Below are positions 43,803 to 52,124 of a DNA stretch of 64,000 nt, piece by piece (the stretch's first letter is position 1; each line of letters starts with the position of its first letter). The position numbers and the translations under genes were made by a program. Origin of the DNA: Sphingomonas sp. RIT328. GTDB taxonomy: Bacteria; Pseudomonadota; Alphaproteobacteria; Sphingomonadales; Sphingomonadaceae. The DNA lies in contig NZ_JFYV01000045.1 in the NCBI RefSeq assembly GCF_000632225.1, positions 124,001-188,000 on the forward strand, in the 5' to 3' direction. The notes beneath the pieces are model-generated. The model saw nothing but the letters and a program-made list of their open reading frames with translations. It searched no databases and was not told the origin of the DNA.

Positions 43803-46121
43803 CTACCAGTGGAAGCGCAGCTGTGCGCCGTAGGTCCGCGGCTCGCCGTAGGTGTAGGTCACCGTTCCGCCACCGACGTTGTACAGATCCTGCAGTCCCG
43901 TCGCGAACGTGTTGTTCGTCGCGTTCGCCATGAACAGCGTGAAGTCCAGATTGCTGCCGGCGATGCCCTGCAGCCCCGCGCGTGCGGACAGGGTGTCGTA
44001 AGCCGGCAGATAGGCGACGCGAGCCAGATTGTTCTGCGCGGTCGAGAAGCGGCTCTGATAGGCCCAGTTCGCCGAAAGGGCGATCGTGCCGGCGCCACCG
44101 AGGTCCGTCCGGTAGGCGGCGCCCAGCGTGACCTTGTCCTTGGGCGTGTACGGGAACGCCGCCCCCGCCAGGATCGCGCCGGCCGTGGCGTCGCTGACCT
44201 CCGTGTATCTCGCGTCCGTGTGGGAATAGCTGCCGTTGAGGGCCAGGCCCCGTAACGGCTCGATGCCCGCAGTGACTTCGACGCCCTGGATCCGACCGCG
44301 CGCGGCGGTGCGCGTCACGTTGAGGATGGTGCCCCCGATCGCCTCCTGAGTCGTGCGCTGGATGTCCGTGTAGATGCCGCGATAGGCGGCGACGTTGAAG
44401 CGCGTCGGCACGCCGGCGATGCGCAGCTGGCTCTTCACGCCGATCTCGACGTCCTCCAGCTTCTCGGGTGGGAATGTTCGAAAGGGCGAACCGACGGGAA
44501 CCGGACCGTTGACCCCGCCCGCCTTGAAGGCGTCGCGTGCCGTCACGTAGGCGTGGACGCCATCGGCGAAGGCGTAGTCGAGCGAGGCGTTGTAGCTCGT
44601 GTAGTCGAACTTGCCCGTACCGCTCGTCGCGGGAAGCACGAAGATCTGCGTGAAGGTCGACGTCTCGTCCCACGTGTGCCGCAGCCCACCGGTAAGGCTG
44701 AGGCCGGGCAGCAGGCCCGCCTTGCCGAGGTCGACGGTCGCCTGCCCGAAGACCGCGTGGCTGCGCGAACGATTGTCGACGATCGCGCGCACCGGACCGA
44801 CGGCGGCCGTCAGCGGATACTGGATGACGTATAGCCCCTGGTCGCGACGCAGGCCCGACCGATCGTAGTAGCCGCCGACGCTGAAGTTGACCGCGTCGCG
44901 CCATAGGCGGCCTTGGAGCTGCAGCTCCTCGGTGAAGTATGTCGGCGCCTGCGTCGGCGCACCGACCGCGCTGGTCTGGCCGCTGATGGACAGCGGCGTC
45001 GCATCGTAGTCGTAGGCGTACCGATAGGTGAGCTCGGAATAGCTGGCGACGTTCTTCAGCGTCAGCGCGTCGTTCAGCGCCACCGTCGCGTGGTTGATCA
45101 CCTGCCAGTAGTCGGTCCGCGCGAACTCGTCGATGTCGTACGCGACGCGACGCGGACCCAGCGCCTGCTGTTCCGCCAGCGCGCCGCCGAAACCGGGAAG
45201 AAGCAGCGCGGCGGGCGCCGCCGGCGCGCCGAGCGACGGATCGAGCTGCTGCAGCACAGTGCCCGGACCGTTGTTGTCGGAATGATGGTAGCGCGCGACG
45301 GTGTAGAGCTCGACTCCTTCGATCGGCCGCAAGGTCAGGCTGGCGCGGATGCTCTGATAGCTGAGGTTGTCGTAGTCCTTGCCACGGAAGTACGGGCCGA
45401 CGTCCTTCGTGTAGCCGTCGCGGCGTCCGACCTCGCCGGCCACGCGGAGCAGGACCTTGTCGGCGACGATCGGCAGGTTGGCGGCGAATTCCGCGCGGAC
45501 GTCGCGCAGGTTGCCGTATTCGAGCTGGACGTATCCCTCCTGCCGGTTCGTCGGCCGCGCCGGCTCGAACAGGATGTTGCCGCCGGTCGCGTTCTTTCCG
45601 AACAGCGTTCCCTGCGGCCCCGCGAGGACCTGCACGTTGGCGAGATCGTAGAAGGTGCCGACGCGCCCGTCGATGCCGACGAGGGCCGGAACCTCGGCGA
45701 AGTAGTTGATGACGCCCGGCACCGAGCCGAACGCCGGCCCCTGCCCCCGCAGCGCGAAGAACGCGAACTCGCCTGGGTAGCCGCCGGTGATGCTGATCAG
45801 GGACGGGGTGAAGTTGGCGAGCTCGGTACGGTTGACGATCCGCGCATCGGCCAGCTTCTCGGGCGTGAAGGCGGTGACGGAGAGCGGCACGTCCTGCAGC
45901 CGCTCCTGACGACGCCGCGCCGTCACGACGACGTCGCCCAGGCTGGTGGAGGACGCGGCGTCGGCCTCCTCTGGAATCGCGTCGCCGGCTTCCGAAGCGG
46001 ACGCCCTGCCGTCCGCCGGCGTGAGCGGAGGCAGCGGAGGCTGCGGCGACTGCTGCGCGATGGTAGGCGTCGCCAGCAGGACCGCCGCGACGCCCGCGGT
46101 GCAACGTAAAGCCGGTCTCAT
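43803..46121 (-). CDS. TonB-dependent receptor, sugar-type
   Basis: A 772-residue receptor without an STN domain. The signal peptide is CTAGVAAVLLATPTIAQ, the TonB-box region GDVVVTARRRQERLQDVPLS, the plug LANFTPSLISITGG and VQVLAGPQGTLFGKNATGG, and the last residues YGAQLRFHW. This is the iron-siderophore-unlike branch that sphingomonads use for many carbohydrates and aromatics. ATG 46121 is taken, not the ATG six bases earlier, because GGGGAGG then has normal spacing. It is the first gene of the operon with trehalase, CoA-transferase, MFS and esterase, behind a LacI-type site. Confidence 0.93.
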   Translation of the reverse strand: MRPALRCTAGVAAVLLATPTIAQQSPQPPLPPLTPADGRASASEAGDAIPEEADAASSTSLGDVVVTARRRQERLQDVPLSVTAFTPEKLADARIVNRTELANFTPSLISITGGYPGEFAFFALRGQGPAFGSVPGVINYFAEVPALVGIDGRVGTFYDLANVQVLAGPQGTLFGKNATGGNILFEPARPTNRQEGYVQLEYGNLRDVRAEFAANLPIVADKVLLRVAGEVGRRDGYTKDVGPYFRGKDYDNLSYQSIRASLTLRPIEGVELYTVARYHHSDNNGPGTVLQQLDPSLGAPAAPAALLLPGFGGALAEQQALGPRRVAYDIDEFARTDYWQVINHATVALNDALTLKNVASYSELTYRYAYDYDATPLSISGQTSAVGAPTQAPTYFTEELQLQGRLWRDAVNFSVGGYYDRSGLRRDQGLYVIQYPLTAAVGPVRAIVDNRSRSHAVFGQATVDLGKAGLLPGLSLTGGLRHTWDETSTFTQIFVLPATSGTGKFDYTSYNASLDYAFADGVHAYVTARDAFKAGGVNGPVPVGSPFRTFPPEKLEDVEIGVKSQLRIAGVPTRFNVAAYRGIYTDIQRTTQEAIGGTILNVTRTAARGRIQGVEVTAGIEPLRGLALNGSYSHTDARYTEVSDATAGAILAGAAFPYTPKDKVTLGAAYRTDLGGAGTIALSANWAYQSRFSTAQNNLARVAYLPAYDTLSARAGLQGIAGSNLDFTLFMANATNNTFATGLQDLYNVGGGTVTYTYGEPRTYGAQLRFHW

Positions 46122-46165
46122 CTGCATCCTCCCCTGACCACCGCGTTCTCCGCGGCCTACTGATC

Positions 46166-46179
46166 CTGCAATCTTGCAG
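46166..46179. promoter_or_regulatory. Perfect 14-bp palindrome in the divergent promoter
   Basis: CTGCAA-TC-TTGCAG has 6-base arms around a 2-base centre. It lies 44 bases upstream of the receptor start and next to the LacI-type site at 46182-46196. It could be a second operator, perhaps of a different regulator, or part of the same control region. Confidence 0.45.
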
Positions 46180-46181
46180 AA

Positions 46182-46196
46182 TGGTATCGATGTCAA
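46182..46196. promoter_or_regulatory. LacI-type operator, copy 1
   Basis: TGGTATCGATGTCAA is a pseudo-palindrome around ATCGAT, with outer TG and CA, as in LacI-family operators. The same 15 bases occur in reverse orientation at 49112-49126, before the other operon of this locus. It stands between the divergent receptor (61 bases away) and esterase (77 bases away) genes, so one site could govern both. Confidence 0.7.
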
Positions 46197-46273
46197 TAAG
46201 CGTCGTATCAAGCTTCCTTTGGCTTTTGCTACGAGCCACGGACGTGATGTGATCGATAGCAGAGGCAGGAAGC

Positions 46274-47206
46274 ATGGTTCCCCCACCCGAATTCGCCGCC
46301 TGGGTCAGTCCTGCGGCCGGATTGCAGTTCGACGAGGTGATTCGACGGCCGGCGGAACCGCCGAGGAGCTTGGAGGATCGCCGGCGCCACTACGATTCCA
46401 TCAACGCTCTGCGGCTGGAGGAGGCGCTGGGCGCCTATCCTGCGTCCGTGGTCCGGCGCTTGATCGGCGGGGTGCCGGTGCACGACGTCCGACCGACGGG
46501 TGCAGACCGATCCGGCACGCTGATCTGCCTGCACGGCGGCGCGTTCCTGTGGGGCGCTGGAGCCGGCGCCGCGCTTGAGGCGGTACCGGTTGCCGCGGCG
46601 ACGGGCATGCGGGTGGTCGCGGTCGACTACCGCCTAGCCCCCGAGCATCCGTTTCCCGCCGCGGTCGACGACGCGCTCGCGGTCCATGCCGCGCTGCTTG
46701 CCGAGACGGAGGGGCCGATCGGCGTCTACGGCTGCTCGGCGGGAGCGTATCTGACCGCGCAGCTGGTCGCCCGCCTTATCGCGGAGGGGCGGCCGTCGCC
46801 GCAGGCTGTCGCGATGCTGCATGGCTCGGGGCTCGAGGTCGGCGGCGATTCGCTTGCCTTGGCGGGGCAGTTGAACGGCCATGCCGGCGCGGCCGACATC
46901 CATCGAATGCACGACCTTCCCTATTTCGCGGGGAGCGATCCGGCCGATCCCCTCGTCTTCCCGGGCGACCATCCGGCGATGCTAGCGGCATTCCCGCCGA
47001 CGCTGCTCATAACCGGCACGCGCGACTTCGCCGCCAGCAGCGCTTCGGTCATGCACAGACGGCTCCTATCAGCCGGCGTGGACGCGCGTTTCGTGATGTT
47101 CGACGGTCTATGGCACGCGCACCACGTCGATACGACCCTACCCGAGTCGCAGGAGGTCTATGGTCTCATGGCGGCACACTTCGACGATCATATGCGCCGC
47201 GACTAG
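46274..47206 (+). CDS. HSL-type carboxylesterase (alpha/beta hydrolase-3)
   Basis: A 310-residue esterase. LICLHGGAFLWGAG carries the oxyanion hole, YRLAPEHPFPAAVDDAL follows, the nucleophile elbow is YGCSAGAYL and the acid and His are in TGTRDFAASSA and FDGLWHAHHVD. No signal peptide, so cytosolic. It is divergent from the receptor/trehalase operon across the LacI-type site. Its end overlaps the convergent lacI end by four bases. It is the second of three esterases of this regulon and is closest to the one at 38547 in its C-terminal part (VDARxVxFDGLxHA). Confidence 0.9.
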   Translation: MVPPPEFAAWVSPAAGLQFDEVIRRPAEPPRSLEDRRRHYDSINALRLEEALGAYPASVVRRLIGGVPVHDVRPTGADRSGTLICLHGGAFLWGAGAGAALEAVPVAAATGMRVVAVDYRLAPEHPFPAAVDDALAVHAALLAETEGPIGVYGCSAGAYLTAQLVARLIAEGRPSPQAVAMLHGSGLEVGGDSLALAGQLNGHAGAADIHRMHDLPYFAGSDPADPLVFPGDHPAMLAAFPPTLLITGTRDFAASSASVMHRRLLSAGVDARFVMFDGLWHAHHVDTTLPESQEVYGLMAAHFDDHMRRD

Positions 47207-48231
47207 ACGACGCAGGCGGTGCTCTCGCGGACGATCAGTTCCACCGGCAGGAGGTCCGGCGACGCGAAGTCGTCCGGGCGCTCTATGAGGGCGAGCACCG
47301 CCTCGCCGAGCATTCTGCCGGCCTGCGACCAGTCCTGACGGATCGACGTGAGGCGTGGTCGGTTGTTGGCGGCTACGGCTATGTCGTCGAAGCCCGTCAC
47401 CGCGACATCCTCTGGTACGCGGCGCCCCGCCTCGAGCAGGGCGTCGGCGGCGCCTGCCGCGATGAAGTCGCTGGCGGCAATTATGCCGTCGAAGGCGAGA
47501 CCGTCGGACAGCAGCCGCCGCACGGCCGCGGCGCCCTCCAGTCGAGAGAAGTCGCAGGGCACGACGGCGGCGATCATGGCGGGGGTCGTCGCGACGACGT
47601 CGCGTACGCCTTCCAGCCGCGCGGCGACTTCGGGATGGTCCCCGTCCCCCAGGAAGATCAGCCGTCTACGCCCGGTGTCGACCAGATGCCGCGCGCTGAG
47701 CCTTCCGCCGGACCTGTTGTCGCTGCCGATCACGACCATGCCGCTGTTCGGCAGACGCTCGCCCCATGCGACCATGGGCAGACCCTGGGCGGCGACTATC
47801 CGCGCGCGCTCGCCCCCGACGCCCTGGCCCACCATGACGATGCCGTCCGCGTCGACGACCTGCCCGTCCAGGAAGTGGTCGCTCGACGTCACGAGCATCG
47901 CCTGCCCCGCGGGAGTCAGCGTCTCGAGAAGGCCGCCGATGATCGCGAGGATCAGCGGATCCGAGATCGGCCGATCGCCCGCCACCAGGCGCTCGATCAC
48001 CAGCGCTATCGTCCGGCTCCGTCGGGTCCGAAGGGCCCGCGCCGCGACGTTCATGCGATAGCCCGCCTCGCGCGCCACCTCGACGATGCGCTCGCGCAGT
48101 TCGGGACGGACGAGTTCGCTGCCGCTCAGGGCGCGCGATACGGTGATCTTGGACACGCCCGCCAGATCCGCGATGGTCGCCATGGTCGGCCGCTGGGTCG
48201 CACTCGGCTTGGGAGGGAATCTCGCGCTCAC
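47203..48231 (-). CDS. LacI family transcriptional regulator
   Basis: A 342-residue repressor. The helix-turn-helix is ATIADLAGVSKITVSRALSG at residues 18-37, followed by the hinge (RMNVAARALRTRRS) and the periplasmic-binding-protein-like effector domain (VIGSDNRSGGRLSARHLVDT, IIAASDFIAAGAADAL, VTGFDDIAVAANNRPRLTSI). GTG 48231 overlaps the stop of the esterase upstream (GTGA), so esterase and repressor are one transcript. A LacI-type site lies before that transcript and an identical one before the receptor operon, so it should control both and itself. The effector may be trehalose or a derivative. Confidence 0.93.
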   Translation of the reverse strand: MSARFPPKPSATQRPTMATIADLAGVSKITVSRALSGSELVRPELRERIVEVAREAGYRMNVAARALRTRRSRTIALVIERLVAGDRPISDPLILAIIGGLLETLTPAGQAMLVTSSDHFLDGQVVDADGIVMVGQGVGGERARIVAAQGLPMVAWGERLPNSGMVVIGSDNRSGGRLSARHLVDTGRRRLIFLGDGDHPEVAARLEGVRDVVATTPAMIAAVVPCDFSRLEGAAAVRRLLSDGLAFDGIIAASDFIAAGAADALLEAGRRVPEDVAVTGFDDIAVAANNRPRLTSIRQDWSQAGRMLGEAVLALIERPDDFASPDLLPVELIVRESTACVV

Positions 48232-49091
48232 GCCGTTCGGAAGTAGCGTGCGACGCGGCCGCCGAGCAGGCGGAACGATGCCGCGACTTCCGGTCGGGTC
48301 GCAGGCAGGAACATGAAGCCGTGCGGCAGGTCGGGCAGCCGCTGGACGCCGACGTCGTTGCCCGCCCGGGCGAGCGCCAGCGCGTAGGACTCGCCGTCGT
48401 CGCGCAGGGGGTCGTTCTCGACCGTCAAGATCATGGCGGGGGCGAGGTTCGCCAGGTCGCCGGCGCGAAGCGGAGATAGCCGCGGATCGTCGAGCGGGGT
48501 GTGGCCGGCATACGCTCCGATGCACTCCTCCAGGAACGACCTGCTCATGCCCGGCACGGTATCGATGGACGGCTGCTCGAGGCGGAGGTCCGTCGGCGGA
48601 TGCACGAGGAGTTGGAACAACGGCTGTTCCCCGCGCTCGTCCCGCAGGACGAGCGTCAGCGCCGCCGCGAGATTGGCCCCCGCGCTTTCACCGCCGATAG
48701 CCGCGCGTCGCGGATCGCAGCCGAGCGCATCGGCCTCCGACCGCACCCAGCGCCAAGCCGTCATCACGTCTTCGAGGGCGGCCGGAAACGGATGCTCCGG
48801 CGCGAGGCGATAGTCGACCGCCACGATGACGCAGCCCGCCGCCGCGCACATCTGACGGCAGCACGCGTCATGCGTTTCGAGGTCGCCGAGAACCCAGCCG
48901 CCGCCATGCAGGAACATCAGGATCGGCGGGCGGACCCCCGCCTTGCCTATTGGCCGGTAGAGCCGCAACGGCACGCCGCCTGCTCGATGGTCCTCGGCGT
49001 TCACATCGGGCGCCGGGAGCGCGCTGCCCTCGGCAGCCATGGCCTCGCGGAGCGCAGGCAGATCGCGCAATGTTGGTTCGGATCCGACCAC
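48228..49091 (-). CDS. HSL-type carboxylesterase (alpha/beta hydrolase-3)
   Basis: A 287-residue esterase. ILMFLHGGGWVLGD, YRLAPEHPFPAALEDVMTAW, the elbow GGESAGANLAAAL, and a late LPHGFMFLP with the catalytic His are all present. No signal peptide, so cytosolic. The start is GTG at 49091; an upstream ATG in frame is cut off by a stop. It is coupled to lacI by GTGA and has a LacI-type site 21-35 bases before its start. Third esterase of the regulon; it is the closest to the Est/Aes type. Confidence 0.9.
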   Translation of the reverse strand: MVGSEPTLRDLPALREAMAAEGSALPAPDVNAEDHRAGGVPLRLYRPIGKAGVRPPILMFLHGGGWVLGDLETHDACCRQMCAAAGCVIVAVDYRLAPEHPFPAALEDVMTAWRWVRSEADALGCDPRRAAIGGESAGANLAAALTLVLRDERGEQPLFQLLVHPPTDLRLEQPSIDTVPGMSRSFLEECIGAYAGHTPLDDPRLSPLRAGDLANLAPAMILTVENDPLRDDGESYALALARAGNDVGVQRLPDLPHGFMFLPATRPEVAASFRLLGGRVARYFRTA

Positions 49092-49111
49092 GTCTCAAGT
49101 CCTCATGTCTG

Positions 49112-49126
49112 TTGACATCGATACCA
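49112..49126. promoter_or_regulatory. LacI-type operator, copy 2
   Basis: TTGACATCGATACCA is the exact reverse complement of the site at 46182-46196. It lies just upstream of the esterase/lacI transcript, close enough to the start codon to block initiation, so it should serve autoregulation. Confidence 0.7.
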
Positions 49127-49274
49127 CAGAGACGGTGAATGGCGAGCGGATTGTTGCGGTAGCGCCGAAAACGGTCGGGCCGGCGGCTGATCGGACGGAC
49201 CTTCGGCATGGCGTCCAGCCTGTCGCCATTCGCTCTCGTCGGGACCGGGACGCGAGAAAGCTGCCTCATGTGGC

Positions 49275-49709
49275 TCAGCTGGCCGTATCGAAGGCCTGAC
49301 GTGCGGCTTCGATGTCGGCCTGACTGCGATCGGCCCAGCGGACCAAAACGTCGAGAGGTTCGAGGATCGTCTGGCCGAGGGGCGTCAGCCGATACTCGAC
49401 GCTGGGCGGCTTCGTGGGGAACACCGTGCGCGCGACCAGCCCGTCGCGTTCCAGGTCGCGGAACGTCTGGGTCAGCATGCGCTTCGAGATATCCGGGACC
49501 GTCCGCTGAACGGCGCTGAAGCGGTGTGGGCCAGCCGCTAGCGTACCGAGGATCAACGTCGACCACTTGTCCCCGATCCGGTCGAGCACGTCGCGCACCG
49601 GACAATCGACGGCGGACACCCCGTGCCGAAGCCGATCGCCAAGATCAGCCGCCGGGCGGACGGCGGGTAACTTCCGCCTCACCCTGACCCAAATTTCTGC
49701 CTCCTTCAC
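49275..49709 (-). CDS. HxlR family transcriptional regulator
   Basis: A regulator of up to 144 residues with the HxlR winged helix: DCPVRDVLDRIGDKWSTLIL, then GPHRFSAVQRTVPDISKRML and DLERDGLVARTVFPTKPPSV and YRLTPLGQTILEPL. The conserved Cys before PVRDVLDRIGDKW is present. The frame begins at GTG 49709, but the family normally starts about 20 residues before the Cys, so a GTG nearer 49680 or 49616 may be used. No target gene is evident nearby. Confidence 0.9.
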   Translation of the reverse strand: MKEAEIWVRVRRKLPAVRPAADLGDRLRHGVSAVDCPVRDVLDRIGDKWSTLILGTLAAGPHRFSAVQRTVPDISKRMLTQTFRDLERDGLVARTVFPTKPPSVEYRLTPLGQTILEPLDVLVRWADRSQADIEAARQAFDTAS

Positions 49710-49924
49710 GCCTCGGATGTCTCACATAGTCACCCTGTGCCCACAGCCAACCAGACCTACAGCGCACCGAGGCTGCACTGCTTCACCCGGTCGCTCGAGG
49801 ACTTCCACGTCCTCAACGACACCGCGAAGATGGACAAACGCCGCCGGGCCCGCTTGCTGCGATCAGGCTCGACCGTGGAACGGCGCCTGCCAGAGAGGCC
49901 CTAGGCGCCTGCCCCGATGCATGC

Positions 49925-50137
49925 TCAGTGGATCCCGGTGGACCTAGAGACGAGGCCGTTCACCGGGTCGGCGGACGATCGGACGGCGCTGGAGACGGCA
50001 GCGGCAATCATAGCCGTCAACGCCGCCTCGGCGCGCTGCCGCATCGCATCGTCCGTGGAGGAGAGTTCGCGACGCAGCCATGCCGGCGTCCGCTTCAGAA
50101 CGTCTCCGACGAGGACCACCAGTTCGTTTTCGACCAT
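49925..50137 (-). CDS. Small protein, possibly DUF6771-like
   Basis: A 70-residue frame reading VVLVGDVLKRTPAWLRRELS, then RQRAEAALTAMIAAAV. The pattern of a helix, a P-x-W/A-x-R element and an Arg/Ala-rich helix resembles small sphingomonad proteins of the DUF6771 type, as far as I recall. No strong ribosome binding site. It lies alone. Function unknown. Confidence 0.45.
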   Translation of the reverse strand: MVENELVVLVGDVLKRTPAWLRRELSSTDDAMRQRAEAALTAMIAAAVSSAVRSSADPVNGLVSRSTGIH

Positions 50138-50271
50138 TTCTGCCGATGCGGCGAATCTGCGGACTTCGCAAGACGCTGTATTCGACGGAACACTCGCACC
50201 GATCGCCGGTCCCGCATTGACGTGAAACAGACATCTTCCATACGACGCGCCTTCAGAAGCGGGGAGCGGTG

Positions 50272-50697
50272 ATGGAAGCGGTGGTTCTATGCTGGGTCGT
50301 CAGCGGCGTCATCGCCGGCGTGATTGGCGGCCGCCGGGGGCTCAGCACCCCCGGAATGCTTCTTTGCGGTCTTCTTCTCGGACCTCTTGGGATCGTCATG
50401 GCCGTGATCCTGCAACCAAGCAAAGAAGCCCGCGACCAGGCGCTCCTACGGTCGGGGGGCGTTCGTTGTCCCGAATGTCGCGAGGCGATTCGCGGCGATG
50501 CACAAAGATGCCCGAACTGCCGGAGCGTCCTGCAGGCTGAAGCGATGGATGTGGCGAGGTCGGAAGCCCGCGACCACATCGAGGCGAACCAAGAGGCAGA
50601 CCGCCGCCGTGTGGCGACGACCATCAAGGTTGTCGCCTCTGCTCTCGCAGTATGCGTGGCTTGGGCGGTGCTCGCAATGGTCGTCACACGCCCATAG
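50272..50697 (+). CDS. Unknown membrane protein with zinc ribbon
   Basis: A 141-residue protein. It has an N-terminal pair of hydrophobic segments (VVLCWVVSGVIAGVIGG and GMLLCGLLLGPLGIVMAVIL), a CPECREAIRGDAQRCPNC zinc ribbon near residues 66-83 and a C-terminal membrane segment (VVASALAVCVAWAVLAMVV). The ribbon with two CPxC knuckles is of the double-zinc-ribbon type. ATG 50272 follows GGGGAG at a spacing of 5. The function is unknown. Confidence 0.75.
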   Translation: MEAVVLCWVVSGVIAGVIGGRRGLSTPGMLLCGLLLGPLGIVMAVILQPSKEARDQALLRSGGVRCPECREAIRGDAQRCPNCRSVLQAEAMDVARSEARDHIEANQEADRRRVATTIKVVASALAVCVAWAVLAMVVTRP

Positions 50698-50781
50698 GCA
50701 GGTCGCGAACGCGAAGCGGTCAAGGCCCAGCATCCTCAAGCCAGGATCGAGGGCCTGTCCTAGCTGAGCTTCGCGTAGGAG

Positions 50782-51105
50782 CTAGCGAACGCCGGCTCGT
50801 GCGAGTTCGCGTGACATCCGCCCGCTCAGCCAGCAGCCGTACATGACGAAGTCGGCGGCGAGGCTCCAGAGCGGATACCGGAAGGTCGCAGGGCGGTTCC
50901 TCTCCACGAGCAGATGAGCCGCCCACGCGAACAGATACCCGCCGAGCGGCATGAGCAGCAGGAGCCGCCACCGTCCGGTCGTCAGGCCTGCGATCAGGCA
51001 GGCCAAGACCAGCGTGGTCCCCGCATAGTGCAGCGCGCGAGTGACAGGCCTACTATGCTCGCGCAGGTAGTAGGGCCAGAAGTCCGCGAAGGTTGCGATG
51101 CGCAT
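50782..51105 (-). CDS. DUF962/Mpo1-like membrane protein
   Basis: A 107-residue protein of the DUF962 (YGL010w/Mpo1) family, recognised by FADFWPYYLREHSRPVTRALHYAGT at its start and by two hydrophobic hairpins (LVLACLIAGL, LLLLMPLGGYLFAWAAHLL). Yeast Mpo1 is a 2-hydroxy fatty acid dioxygenase; the His of HSRP and of ALHY are the expected metal ligands. Start at 51105 begins the family part; the frame upstream has no such character. Convergent with the zinc-ribbon gene. Confidence 0.88.
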   Translation of the reverse strand: MRIATFADFWPYYLREHSRPVTRALHYAGTTLVLACLIAGLTTGRWRLLLLMPLGGYLFAWAAHLLVERNRPATFRYPLWSLAADFVMYGCWLSGRMSRELARAGVR

Positions 51106-52124
51106 CGTCGTCGATCCGTCCGATCCAGATGGAGGGCCGCCGATCATGCCGAAGCGGCGCAACGCCCGCAATCGGCATCCGGCAAGTCGGCATCCTCAGG
51201 TGCCTCATGTGGGAGCTCGCCTGGGGCTCCGCGCGTGTAGGTCTTCTTCGGCTTGGCATCGTTTGCTCGGCGGCGCATAGACCTGCGGCCGTCACGGTGC
51301 GGTTGATCTGCCCGTCGTGAGTAACGACGTGGCGAAGAGCTCTGCGGCGGACGCTGGCGCCGCCGTTTCCGCTAGCCGGCTTCCCACCACGCCGAGGCAG
51401 CCGGCATTTCGATCCCGTCGATATCCGCGAGCCGAATGGGGTCTACTCCATGCATGCGAAACCCGCGAGGTTCGCTATGCAGGAGCCTCAATCCGTTCAC
51501 GAACGCCGGGTGCTGCGCGAGCCCGGTCCTGCAGGCTCATCCTGGTCGGCATGGTGACCGCGGTTGTCATGCGGCGGAAGCCGAGAACCCGGATGGTCGA
51601 ACCCTTGCGATGCCGGCCGGACCGCGCATCCTGACGGTCGACGGCGGTTGGCGACGGGCTGCGGAAATGACCATCAGCTGAAGACGCTCCTCGCAGAGTT
51701 CGGGAATGGTTTCGGATCCGAACTTTGAGGAAGCGCTCGTGCGCCCCCGGAAGCGTAGGGTCAGCGGCAGTCCGGAACGAGCGCGTCATGCCGGAGGCCT
51801 CGGACACGGATATGGCGGCCTACGAGTTCGGATCCATGACCCTTGCCGCGTTCGGCGGATACCACGAACAGACCGTGAAGGACCATCGCCGCATCCGGCA
51901 TGCCCATGATGCACCCGAAAGCGTAGTAGCGCCACGCGGCCTGCGTGCGAGGTTATGACCGGAGACGATGGAGGCGGCGGGGTCGACGCGGCGGCTGGAA
52001 CCCCGCCACCCCTCGGTAGGCGACACGACCATGCGGCTAGGCGAATCCGCCAGACATTCACGCTTCCGCTAGACTTGGCCAGTAATGCTACCATTATCGA
52101 TGGGACGATATTGAGGAACCTCGG
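51106..52124. other. Gene-free stretch before the giant helicase gene
   Basis: About 1 kb without a gene I can support. Several short frames are open on both strands, including one on the minus strand near 51790-51950 that looks mildly hydrophobic, but none shows family character or a ribosome binding site. The last 80 bases (AGTAATGCTACCATTATCGATG) are AT-richer and probably contain the helicase promoter. Confidence 0.5.

Noticed and set aside
43609..46275. 888-codon minus-strand frame overlapping the TonB receptor in another frame
   Set aside because: Arg/Gly/Ala-rich sequence typical of a shifted frame; the true frame has signal peptide, plug and barrel motifs.
49731..49906. Frame from GTG 49731 (ANQTYSAPRLHCFTRSLEDF) divergent from HxlR
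   Set aside because: Looks faintly protein-like but is short, lacks a ribosome binding site and matches no family I know.
52085..52107. ATTATCGATGG upstream of the helicase gene as a third LacI-type site
   Set aside because: Only the ATCGAT core is shared with the two 15-base sites; the outer bases do not match.
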